Shown in pieces: positions 1 through 8,254 of a stretch of DNA of 64,000 bases. The stretch is from NCBI RefSeq assembly GCF_947490405.1, contig NZ_CANLGU010000008.1, positions 1-64,000 of the forward strand. The letters run 5' to 3'. Positions within the stretch are counted from its first letter, which is position 1; each line of letters opens with the position of its first letter. The notes under the pieces are model-generated. The model had not been told where the DNA came from and searched no databases. It saw only the letters and a program-made list of their open reading frames with translations. A program made the position numbers and the translations under genes. This DNA is from an uncultured Algibacter sp. Lineage in GTDB: Bacteria; Bacteroidota; Bacteroidia; Flavobacteriales; Flavobacteriaceae.

Positions 1-36
1 TGGTACTACATTTGTGGAAGAGTAGGTCGTCGCCTT
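1..36 (+). rRNA. rrf: 5S ribosomal RNA, 3' end only
   Basis: The first 34-36 bases match the conserved 3' end of bacterial 5S rRNA: the GGTACT segment, then GAGAGTAGGTCG and a terminal CGCC. The gene starts before the window. A strong terminator follows at once, as expected at the end of an rRNA operon. Confidence 0.85.
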
Positions 37-41
37 TTTTG

Positions 42-77
42 AATCCCGATACATTTTTTGTATCGGGATTTTTTTTG
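42..77 (+). terminator. Intrinsic terminator of the rRNA operon
   Basis: An 11-bp perfect stem (42-52 with 60-70) with a 7-nt T-rich loop is followed by a run of seven T. It lies just after the 5S 3' end and faces the same way. Confidence 0.9.
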
Positions 78-279
78 CTTTTTATTGAATTAAATAGTGT
101 TCTATTATGCGTGTGAGATGTCTCTCTACGTTCGACATGACTAAGTCTATTCAAATTCTTTATTTGATTTTGTGTTACTCGTACCTCGCTGTTTAGACAT
201 AACTTATTGTTGTTGTTTTATTCTCAAATTATAATTAATATCTTTAGTCTCCTTAAAAATGCTCCAGATTATTATAACT

Positions 280-1611
280 ATGATATACACCATTATAGAT
301 GTTGAAACCACAGGTAAAAGCAACAAGCTTACTGAGATATCTATTTTTAAATATGATGGGACACAGGTTATTGATGAGTTTACGTCTTTGATTAATCCGC
401 AGATGCTTATTCCAGATTATATTACAGCACTTACGGGTATTGATAATGGAATGGTAGCTGATGCACCCACGTTTTCAGAGATTGCACAGGCTATTTTTGA
501 CTTTACAGATCATTGTATTTTTGTAGCGCATAATGTGAATTTTGATTACAACGCGGTTCGGAATGAGTTTAAAGCTGTTGGAATTGACTTTAATAGAAAA
601 AAGTTATGTACCATTCGGTTGGCGCGAAAACTGATTCCTGGGCATAAATCTTATAGTTTAGGGAAATTGTGCAATGCGTTGCATATTCATATTGCAGATC
701 GTCACAGAGCGCGAGGTGATGCTGAAGCTACTGTTATTTTATTTGAACTTTTACTAGCTCAAGATCATGCGGAAACGGTGTTCAATGATTTCTTAAAAAA
801 ATCGTCTAAGGAAGCGACATTGCCTTCTCATTTACCAACGTCTGTTTTTAATAGTTTACCCAATACGCCTGGTGTGTATTATTTTAAAAATAAAAAGGGG
901 AAGATTATTTATGTGGGGAAAGCGAAAGATATTAAAAAGCGTGTGTTAAGTCATTTTTATAGTAAGACGAAGAAATCTTTGGCGATGTGTCGTGAGACTG
1001 CCGATATTGATTTTGCACTCTCTGGTAGCGAATTAATAGCCTTACTTATGGAAGATGCTGCCATAAAACAGCATTACCCAGAATACAACCAAGTGGCAAA
1101 ACGTGCGCCTAAAATGCATGCTATTTTTAGTTATACCGATAGAAAAGGGATTTTACATTTGGCCTATAACACGCTTAAAGCGACACCAAACCCGATATTG
1201 ATTTTACATACTATAACAGAATGCCGCCAAGAGATAGAACAGTTGTGTAGCCAATTTGAACTCTGCCCAAAGTATTGCCATTTACAGGAAAACGTTAGCA
1301 CTTGCAACCATTTTAAAATACATACTTGTAATGGGATTTGTAAAGACGAAGAAGCTGTTGAGCAGTATAACCAACGTGTTTTACAATCTATAGAGAGCAT
1401 CAAAACCAACAAAAAAGATGTGGTTTTAAAACAAAAAGGACGTTACGAGTACGAAGATGCCTTTATTATGATAGAACAAGGTACCTATTTGGGTTATGGT
1501 TTTATTGATAAAACCGAACAGATTAATACCACCGAAGATTTAGAAACCTTTTTAATACGGCAACAGGATAATAGTGATGTGCAGAAGATTATTAGGCGGG
1601 TTTTGAATTGA
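280..1611 (+). CDS. DnaQ-like 3'-5' exonuclease fused to UvrC-like GIY-YIG module
   Basis: A 443-residue protein probably acting in DNA repair. The N-terminal third is a DEDDh exonuclease like DNA polymerase III epsilon: DVETTG near the start, HNVNFDYN in the middle, and HRARGDAEAT holding the last catalytic His and Asp. The middle is a GIY-YIG nuclease domain (GVYYFKN...IIYVGKAKDIKKR). After it comes a cysteine cluster spaced CNHFKIHTCNGIC, matching the iron-sulfur/zinc segment that follows the GIY-YIG domain in UvrC and Cho. The C-terminal UvrC endonuclease and HhH domains are absent, so this is a Cho-like fusion, not UvrC. An ATG at 259 would add seven residues; 280 is preferred because homologous exonucleases begin directly at the ETTG strand. 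Confidence 0.88.
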   Translation: MIYTIIDVETTGKSNKLTEISIFKYDGTQVIDEFTSLINPQMLIPDYITALTGIDNGMVADAPTFSEIAQAIFDFTDHCIFVAHNVNFDYNAVRNEFKAVGIDFNRKKLCTIRLARKLIPGHKSYSLGKLCNALHIHIADRHRARGDAEATVILFELLLAQDHAETVFNDFLKKSSKEATLPSHLPTSVFNSLPNTPGVYYFKNKKGKIIYVGKAKDIKKRVLSHFYSKTKKSLAMCRETADIDFALSGSELIALLMEDAAIKQHYPEYNQVAKRAPKMHAIFSYTDRKGILHLAYNTLKATPNPILILHTITECRQEIEQLCSQFELCPKYCHLQENVSTCNHFKIHTCNGICKDEEAVEQYNQRVLQSIESIKTNKKDVVLKQKGRYEYEDAFIMIEQGTYLGYGFIDKTEQINTTEDLETFLIRQQDNSDVQKIIRRVLN

Positions 1612-1616
1612 AAAAA

Positions 1617-1706
1617 GTCATTGCGAGGCACGAAGCAATCTGTCAATTTTTATCGTATTCAATCATGAGATTGCTTCGTCGTTCGTGCTTCTCTTCTCGC
1701 AATGAC
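1617..1706. repeat. REP-like palindromic repeat (family 1)
   Basis: The ends are GTCATTGCGAGGC and CTCGCAATGAC, with internal arms GAAGCAATCT and AGATTGCTTC, making a long imperfect hairpin. It starts five bases after the exonuclease stop codon and ends one base before the GIY-YIG stop codon. The same motif recurs through the window. Confidence 0.8.
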
Positions 1707-1707
1707 G

Positions 1708-1995
1708 TTATAAATCATCAAAAAAATCATCCCAATTAGGATTTAAGCTTTCTATCAGAGCTATTTTTTGAGCTCTACTACCTCCTTTTAACTGCTTTTC
1801 TCTTCCAATGGCATCTCCAATCATTTGAAATGTTTCGTAATAGACCAACTTGTTTAAGTTATAGCGTGCTGAAAATGATTTTTTATCGTACTTTTCTTTA
1901 TGCTGAATGATACGCTCTTTTAAATAGGCTGTTACCCCAACATAAAGTGTTGTTTTGTTTTTATTGGTTAGTATGTAAACGTATCCAGGTTTCAT
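1708..1995 (-). CDS. Small GIY-YIG nuclease family protein
   Basis: A 95-residue single-domain GIY-YIG protein of the YhbQ/UPF0213 type. The motif reads GYVYILTNK...TLYVGVT, with the catalytic-type Arg in LKERIIQHK and a conserved Glu in IGREKQLKG. The C-terminal NPNWDDFFDDL is typical of Bacteroidota members. Such proteins are predicted nucleases, but the substrate of this subgroup is unknown. REP-like palindromes abut both sides (1617-1706 and 2021-2102). The arrangement recalls REP elements and their dedicated transposases, but any role for this protein in moving the repeats is inference. Confidence 0.85.
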   Translation of the reverse strand: MKPGYVYILTNKNKTTLYVGVTAYLKERIIQHKEKYDKKSFSARYNLNKLVYYETFQMIGDAIGREKQLKGGSRAQKIALIESLNPNWDDFFDDL

Positions 1996-2020
1996 GTTTA
2001 CACGTCATTTCGTTTTTACT

Positions 2021-2102
2021 GTCATCGCGAGGCACGAAGCGATCTGCTCCTATAATCACCACTAATTTAATAGATTCCTTCGTCCTTCGTCCTCGGAATG
2101 AC
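2021..2102. repeat. REP-like palindromic repeat (family 1)
   Basis: It begins GTCATCGCGAGGCACGAAGC and ends CTTCGTCCTCGGAATGAC. It lies between the hsdR stop and the GIY-YIG start, in the same orientation as the copy at 1617-1706. Confidence 0.75.
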
Positions 2103-2116
2103 ATTTAAATAAATTA

Positions 2117-5100
2117 TTAACGGGCATTTTTCTTAAAATTCTCCGCTTGAGAGAATATTTCCTCATAAACTTCGTCTCTCTCTACAGGCGGATATCCAAA
2201 TTCGTCTAAAAGTAATATCAATCCAACTTTTAAAGCTGCTTTAATATCGTCTCGTTTGCTCCAATCAGGGAATTTTGCTTGACTGTCTACTAATTCTTTC
2301 ACTTTCTTAGCTAACTCAATTAACTTATCTTCTGGATATGTGAAATCATATTTAGCACATAACTCAAGTAAAATGTCATAAAAGGCTTTTTCTTCAAAGT
2401 CGATTCCAAGTTCGTCTCCAGCGTTGAATTCATCACGTACTTGCATTATCATTTCGGTTAATGCTTCTGCCATTTCTTCATAGACTTCACTTCGTAAAAT
2501 GTCATTTTCACTTCTGTCATTGTACCTAGCCACCAATGAATCCATCTTTTTAGTAAAATCAACCCCTTTTATTTTATTTACTTTCTTCATTTCTCCAATA
2601 GCTTTTGCTAGTAGTTTTTGAAGTAGTTTAATTTTAGTATTTGGTAATTTTATCTTGTCTATTTTGGCTAAATAATCATCATCAAAAATGTCTTGCTCAG
2701 CTTCTGTGTTTTCGCCTAGTTTAAATATTTCTTCTACACCATCACTTTGCAATGCATCTTTTATCATTTCTCGCACCTTAGCATTCATTTGTGCGGTGTC
2801 TGGAGCATCTCCTTTTGTTAATTTAAAAACAATAGAGCGTACTGCTAAATAGAAATGTGTATAATCTCTTTCGGTTTGAGTGAGTTTTTCGCTTCCTGCA
2901 CAAATATCATAAGCTGCTTTTAGTCTTTTAACTAAGCCCATAAAACGTGTTTCAGCTTCTTTGGTTACTTGTGCAAATTCGGCTGCTTGATTTAAAGTAT
3001 TTAATTGGTCTAATGCAGAACCATTAAAGTATTTGCTATTATCAAACTTATGGAAAAACTTACCTAATAAATCTAAGTGATTACGAACTATAATTAGCGA
3101 AGACGCTATATCTTCAAAATTATCTTGGTCGCCTTTACCATATTTAGCTAAAGCCATATTCATAGCTTTTTTAATACCAATATAATCAACAACCAAACCT
3201 TTGTTTTTACCTGCAAATTTTCGGTTAACGCGCGAAATAGTTTGAATTAAATTATGTTGCTGAATTGGTTTGTAAATATAAATACTATCTAAAAACGGAA
3301 CATCAAAACCTGTTAACCACATATCGACAACAATGGCAATTTTAAAGTTTGATTTTTCGTTTTTAAACTGACGGTCAAGTTCTTTTCGGTATTCTTTTGT
3401 ACCCAAAGCATCATACAATGCTTTTGGGTCGTCTTTACCACGTGTCATTATCATTTTAACACGTTCCATTGGTTTTATCTCTCGTTTGTCTTTGTCTGTC
3501 AATTCAGCTCCATCTTCAGCTTGTTTTATTTCAGCCCATTCTGGTCGCAATGCCATTAGGTTTTTATACAATTCATAAGCAATAGGTCTGCTTGGGCAAA
3601 CAAACATTGCTTTACCTTTTACAGTAGCGCCTTCATTAACTCTGTTTTCATAATGATTTACAAAGTCTACTGCTATTTTTTTGAGCACGTCTGGGTCGCC
3701 CAAAATAGCATTCATATTTGCCGATTGCTTTTTGCTTTCTTCTACTTGATATTCATTTGCTCCAGCTTCGGCAGCTTCTTCATAGTATTTCTCAATTTTT
3801 TCGAGTTCGCTATTGTTTAAAATAACTTTTGCAGCTCTTCCTTCATATACAATTCTTACCGTAATTTCATCTTTTACAGATTCTGTCATTGTATAAGAAT
3901 CTACCACTTTACCAAATACATCTAAAGTTGCATCTATTGGTGTTCCGGTAAATCCAACAAAGGTGGCGTTAGGCAAAGAATCGTGTAGGTATTTAGCAAA
4001 ACCATAGGTTTTCTTAACCCCTTTTTCGGTAACTTTTATTTTTTGGTCTAAGTTGGTTTGACTTCTGTGTGCTTCGTCAGAAATACAAATCACGTTAGTA
4101 CGTTCTGTAAGTAATTCTAAGTCTTCGGTAAATTTATGGATGGTTGTTAAAAACACACCACCAGATTCGCAACCTTGCATGAGCTCTCTTAAATGACTGC
4201 GACTTTCAACACTTACAATGCCATTATCTCCCACATAATTTTTTGCGTTTGTAAATTGTGATGATAATTGGTCGTCTAAATCGGTTCGGTCTGTAATAAG
4301 AACAATGGTTGGGTTTTTAAAATACTCGCTTTTCATTAATAAGCGCGTTAAAAACAACATTGTAAAACTCTTTCCGCATCCTGTAGCACCAAAATAAGTT
4401 CCACCTTTACCATTTCCATCTGGTTTTTGAGCCAATTTTATATTTTCATATAAAGCTCTAGCTGCATAATATTGTGGATAGCGACACACAATTTTTTCGT
4501 CTTTTTTACTGCTGTCTGGTAAGTAAATAAAATTGCGAATAATGTCTCGCAAACGATTTTTGTGCAACATGCCTTGAACCAAAGTAAACATAGAATCTAT
4601 GCCATCTACATCTGATGCTAACCCAGAAACGCGTCTCCAAGCATAATAGAATTCATACGGTGCAAAAAACGAACCTGCTTTATTATTCACACCATCACTA
4701 ATCACACAAAACGTATTGTAAATAAACAATTGCGGAATATCTCGCTTATATCGTGTTGTTAACTGTACATAAGCGTTATGAATAGTCGTGTTTTCTTGAA
4801 TAGCTGTTTTGAATTCAAATACCACTAAAGGCAAACCATTAATGTATAAGATACCATCTGGAATACGTTTGTGGCTGCCCACAATTTCTAATTGATTGAC
4901 GAACTTGTAAATGTTCTTGTCTCCATAATTTGCTTGAGGTTCTGCAACTACAATCGTTTCTACAGTTGCGCTTTGAACTTGTTTTTCTAAACCTGAAAAA
5001 TCGATTAATTGAACGTAGATATCCTTTTGGTTGGGGTCTTCTCTTTTTAGAATAAACCCATCCGAAAGCATACGCATAAAACGTTTGTTACTTTCGTATA

Positions 5101-5329
5101 AATCTGAAGCAGGTAAGGTTTTTAATTGCAGAATAATACCATCTATTTCTGTAGTAGTGATGTTTTCTTTAGCATAATGTGTTGCCAAAAACGAACGCAA
5201 ATCGTCTTCCAATAGCACTTCGTCTTCTGCACGATTTAGGGTAGTGCCCAAATTATGTGGATAGCCTTCATTTGCCAATAACTCAGCAAAAACATTTTCT
5301 AATTGTGCTTCTGTAAATTTTTGACTCAT
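2117..5329 (-). CDS. hsdR: Type I restriction enzyme, R subunit
   Basis: A 1070-residue motor and nuclease subunit of a type I restriction-modification enzyme. It translocates unmodified DNA using ATP and cuts it. The N-terminal PD-(D/E)xK nuclease is visible near residues 155-175 as PDGILYINGLPLVVFEFK. The SF2 helicase follows: Walker A GATGCGKS with the lysine at residue 320, Walker B DEAH at 418-421, then GFTGTP, and a second RecA lobe with DMWLTGFDVP and QTISRVNR. The C-terminal 300 residues are helical and probably contact HsdM/HsdS. Its ATG overlaps the hsdS stop by four bases, so the subunits are translationally coupled. Length and motifs are complete, so it is probably active. Confidence 0.96.
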   Translation of the reverse strand: MSQKFTEAQLENVFAELLANEGYPHNLGTTLNRAEDEVLLEDDLRSFLATHYAKENITTTEIDGIILQLKTLPASDLYESNKRFMRMLSDGFILKREDPNQKDIYVQLIDFSGLEKQVQSATVETIVVAEPQANYGDKNIYKFVNQLEIVGSHKRIPDGILYINGLPLVVFEFKTAIQENTTIHNAYVQLTTRYKRDIPQLFIYNTFCVISDGVNNKAGSFFAPYEFYYAWRRVSGLASDVDGIDSMFTLVQGMLHKNRLRDIIRNFIYLPDSSKKDEKIVCRYPQYYAARALYENIKLAQKPDGNGKGGTYFGATGCGKSFTMLFLTRLLMKSEYFKNPTIVLITDRTDLDDQLSSQFTNAKNYVGDNGIVSVESRSHLRELMQGCESGGVFLTTIHKFTEDLELLTERTNVICISDEAHRSQTNLDQKIKVTEKGVKKTYGFAKYLHDSLPNATFVGFTGTPIDATLDVFGKVVDSYTMTESVKDEITVRIVYEGRAAKVILNNSELEKIEKYYEEAAEAGANEYQVEESKKQSANMNAILGDPDVLKKIAVDFVNHYENRVNEGATVKGKAMFVCPSRPIAYELYKNLMALRPEWAEIKQAEDGAELTDKDKREIKPMERVKMIMTRGKDDPKALYDALGTKEYRKELDRQFKNEKSNFKIAIVVDMWLTGFDVPFLDSIYIYKPIQQHNLIQTISRVNRKFAGKNKGLVVDYIGIKKAMNMALAKYGKGDQDNFEDIASSLIIVRNHLDLLGKFFHKFDNSKYFNGSALDQLNTLNQAAEFAQVTKEAETRFMGLVKRLKAAYDICAGSEKLTQTERDYTHFYLAVRSIVFKLTKGDAPDTAQMNAKVREMIKDALQSDGVEEIFKLGENTEAEQDIFDDDYLAKIDKIKLPNTKIKLLQKLLAKAIGEMKKVNKIKGVDFTKKMDSLVARYNDRSENDILRSEVYEEMAEALTEMIMQVRDEFNAGDELGIDFEEKAFYDILLELCAKYDFTYPEDKLIELAKKVKELVDSQAKFPDWSKRDDIKAALKVGLILLLDEFGYPPVERDEVYEEIFSQAENFKKNAR

Positions 5330-6582
5330 ACGACTTGTGTTTTTAATTCAACTTGAGTCATTTTGGCTAATAACAAACTTTGTAATCTTATTAAACTTCT
5401 TTTTTCTTTTTTCTTTATTTCAATATTATCTTGAATAATTATACTTTTAGAATTAAAGAAAAATATGCTTTTATTTTCTGGTACAATAATAGGAATTCTT
5501 AAAATGTCCTTTATTGGTAATTGAGGTTGAGCAGAGCCAGACATAAAATTGGAAATATCTTTTTTCATTGAATCGCTTTTCATCAAAGAATATGTAAATA
5601 ATGAATAACTATTGTTTTTAGGTCGAAAAATTACCATTCCAGAATTTATTCTAAGATGACTATATTCAATTATTTCCGAATAAAAAGCGATATTTCCAAC
5701 TGTACCTCTTGACGTTAAAACTATATCATTTCTTTGTAGCTTCCCTTTTCTTAGAAGTTCATCTCTTTCTTTTGAAATAAAACTAATATTTGAAAAGTTA
5801 AATCCTGTTTTTGTTACATTACCTGCATTTAAAAACAAACAATGCCCTTTTTCTGAAAAATGTTCTTGACTAGGATAGTTTTTTCCTCTATCACCATCAA
5901 TGATTTCGGCAATAGTATTTATTCTCTCCACACTCCAACCAACAGGAATCTCTTTATCCAACTCTTCATTATACAACATTTTACCACCAGAAGATTTATA
6001 AGGTTTTCCATCTTCATTTGGGAACTCAAAATCTACAAACCAATGTTTGTATAAAGCTTGTGCAGTAGTTTCTAGGTTGGTATTTATTTCTTCGTTGAGT
6101 TGTATGCGGTTGGTAATCGTGTTGTACTCGTTTACAATTTGTTGTTGTTTTTCTATGGATGGGATGGGTAATTGGGTGTCGCATAATTCTTCCCAATCAA
6201 AAACTTCTCTTGCGCTTCCATGAGATTTAAAACGAGCAAAACGGTCAAACTCTGGTCTACGAAACCACATCATTAAATATTCAGGTAGAACTTCTTGTTC
6301 ATCAATTACTTTAAAAACAGTATATGCTTGCGAAACAATGGCTTTTTCAAAATCTTCTAAAAGCGCAATAGAAATTTTATCTCCATTTCTAGAAGTTACT
6401 GGACCATAAGCAAATTGATTTTTCTCAATTATCTTATAAGTTTTCATATTCGTCCCAATAGTATTGGCGATAGAAGGCATTAATACTTTTCTGATACTTA
6501 CACCTAACAAAGTAGTAACCTCTAACTCTTTATTCCTAATATTTACAGGTTGTATGTAATCGCCTAAACGTTTATAAATCAT
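5326..6582 (-). CDS. hsdS: Type I restriction enzyme, specificity subunit
   Basis: The 418-residue subunit that sets the DNA target of the complex. Two target-recognition domains are seen: one over residues 1-135, which ends LCDTQLPIPSIEKQQQIV, and one over about 215-370, which ends with the related ILRIPIIVP. Each is followed by a helical spacer (about 140-190 and 375-410) that holds the two half-sites apart. Both domains and spacers are present, so this is a full-length bipartite HsdS. It overlaps hsdM by 11 bases and hsdR by four. The target sequence cannot be read from the protein. Confidence 0.94.
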   Translation of the reverse strand: MIYKRLGDYIQPVNIRNKELEVTTLLGVSIRKVLMPSIANTIGTNMKTYKIIEKNQFAYGPVTSRNGDKISIALLEDFEKAIVSQAYTVFKVIDEQEVLPEYLMMWFRRPEFDRFARFKSHGSAREVFDWEELCDTQLPIPSIEKQQQIVNEYNTITNRIQLNEEINTNLETTAQALYKHWFVDFEFPNEDGKPYKSSGGKMLYNEELDKEIPVGWSVERINTIAEIIDGDRGKNYPSQEHFSEKGHCLFLNAGNVTKTGFNFSNISFISKERDELLRKGKLQRNDIVLTSRGTVGNIAFYSEIIEYSHLRINSGMVIFRPKNNSYSLFTYSLMKSDSMKKDISNFMSGSAQPQLPIKDILRIPIIVPENKSIFFFNSKSIIIQDNIEIKKKEKRSLIRLQSLLLAKMTQVELKTQVV

Positions 6583-8146
6583 AGCCCAATGCTTTAAAAA
6601 CGTTTTGCAAATCGGCTTTTGAGGCTTCTTCTTGGGCTAACAAGTCTTTCAGTTCGGTTTGTAAGCCTTTCATTTTGGTGTCAAAATCTATGTTTTCATC
6701 TCGGTTTACGAACTCAATGTATTTACTTGGTACTAGAGAGTAGTCTTTTTTAATGACTTCCTCTTTGGAAGCAGCGTAGCAATATTCTGGTATGTCCTTA
6801 TAATGAGATTGCTTCACTTTGTTCGCAATGACTCGTGTTTGCCAGATATGGAACGTATCGGCAATGTCTTCTATTTGCGTATTCGAAAACTGAATATATT
6901 TTTTCTCAAATGGTTCGCCTTTTTGGCGTAAATCCATAAATAAAATTTCGTTTTCTCTGTTGCGATACTCACGAGTTTCAATTCCTTTATTTACTGTTTT
7001 TTCAGCTTTGTTCTTATTTAAAATCCATAGCGTTACAGAAATGTCTGTGGTATAAAACATATTTCGTGGCAGAATCACAACAGCTTCTACCAAGTTGTTT
7101 TCAATTAGTTTTTTTCTAATTTTATATTCTTCACCACCACCCGAGAGTGCACCATTTGCCAATATAAAACCAGCTATACCATTATCGGAGAGTTTAGATA
7201 CCATATTTAAAATCCAACCATAATTAGCATTACTTTTTGGCGGCACATCGTACCCTTGCCAGCGTGGGTCGTCTATGAGTTCGTCTTTACCACGCCAATC
7301 CTTTTGGTTGAACGGTGGGTTTGCCATTATAAAATCGGCTTTTAAATCTGGGTGTTGGTCAGCACCAAAAGTATCGGCTGCTTTTTCACCCAAATTGGCA
7401 GCAATACCACGTATGGCTAAATTCATTTTAGCTAGTTTATAGGTAGTATTGGTGTATTCTTGTCCATATACAGATACCTCTTTTTTGTTTCCGTGGTGGT
7501 TTTCTATAAACTTTACAGACTGGACAAACATACCACCAGAACCACAAGCAGGGTCGTAAATAATACCTTGGTAGGGTTCTATTAATTCGGCAATGAGGTT
7601 TACAATACTTTTTGGTGTGTAGAATTCTCCTTTTCCCTTTCCTTCTTTAATGGCAAATTTGGCTAAGAAATATTCGTACACACGTCCTACAATATCGTTT
7701 TGTTTGTCGGCAATAGTGTTTATTTCACTTATTTGGTCAATAAGCGAAGCGAGTTTGGTTTTGTCTAATCCTAATCTAGAAAAATAATTATCTGGTAAGG
7801 CACCTTTAAGTGCAGGATTATTTTTTTCTATTTGGTGTAAAGCAGTATCAATTTTCAGCGCTAAATCGTCTTGTTTTGCATTTGCTTTTATGAAGTTCCA
7901 TCGTGAGGTTTCATTTAAGAAAAAGACATTTTTCATATTGTAGAAGTCTTTCATTTCTACATATTTTTCTTTTCCTTCTTCAATGAGTTCTTCTCTACGT
8001 TCTTCAAACTTATCGCTGGCAAATTTTAAGAAGATAAGTCCTAAAACTACGTGTTTGTATTCGCTGGGTTCTACGGAACCTCTTAATTTATCACAAGATT
8101 GCCAAAGGCTTTCTTCTATAGATTTGGTTTTTATTTGTTTTGCCAT
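6572..8146 (-). CDS. hsdM: Type I restriction enzyme, methyltransferase subunit
   Basis: A 524-residue N6-adenine methyltransferase. The N-terminal HsdM helical bundle covers roughly residues 10-150. The SAM-binding motif DPACGSGG starts at Asp198, and the catalytic NPPF is at 276-279. Residues 438-449 (RVIANKVKQSHY) are encoded by DNA resembling the dispersed REP-like repeat (6801-6832). They sit in a loop between the catalytic domain and the conserved C-terminal segment SLVPSKYIEFVNRDENID. The reading frame stays open, so the protein is probably functional. It is the first gene of an hsdM-hsdS-hsdR operon with overlapping junctions. Confidence 0.96.
   Translation of the reverse strand: MAKQIKTKSIEESLWQSCDKLRGSVEPSEYKHVVLGLIFLKFASDKFEERREELIEEGKEKYVEMKDFYNMKNVFFLNETSRWNFIKANAKQDDLALKIDTALHQIEKNNPALKGALPDNYFSRLGLDKTKLASLIDQISEINTIADKQNDIVGRVYEYFLAKFAIKEGKGKGEFYTPKSIVNLIAELIEPYQGIIYDPACGSGGMFVQSVKFIENHHGNKKEVSVYGQEYTNTTYKLAKMNLAIRGIAANLGEKAADTFGADQHPDLKADFIMANPPFNQKDWRGKDELIDDPRWQGYDVPPKSNANYGWILNMVSKLSDNGIAGFILANGALSGGGEEYKIRKKLIENNLVEAVVILPRNMFYTTDISVTLWILNKNKAEKTVNKGIETREYRNRENEILFMDLRQKGEPFEKKYIQFSNTQIEDIADTFHIWQTRVIANKVKQSHYKDIPEYCYAASKEEVIKKDYSLVPSKYIEFVNRDENIDFDTKMKGLQTELKDLLAQEEASKADLQNVFKALGYDL
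6801..6832. repeat. REP-like half-element inside hsdM
   Basis: The plus strand reads ATGAGATTGCTTC, a short spacer, then CGCAATGAC, matching one arm pair of the repeat at 1617-1706 (ATGAGATTGCTTC...CGCAATGAC). It is translated in frame on the minus strand as VIANKVKQSH. Confidence 0.7.
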
Positions 8147-8254
8147 TAAGTAGTTTTTGTTTCAGCTTTAAAAATAGTGTTATTTCTACTCTTAATTATT
8201 ATGAATTTTATAAAAATCGATTAGCTAAAACATCAATTTAAAGTATAAATAATT

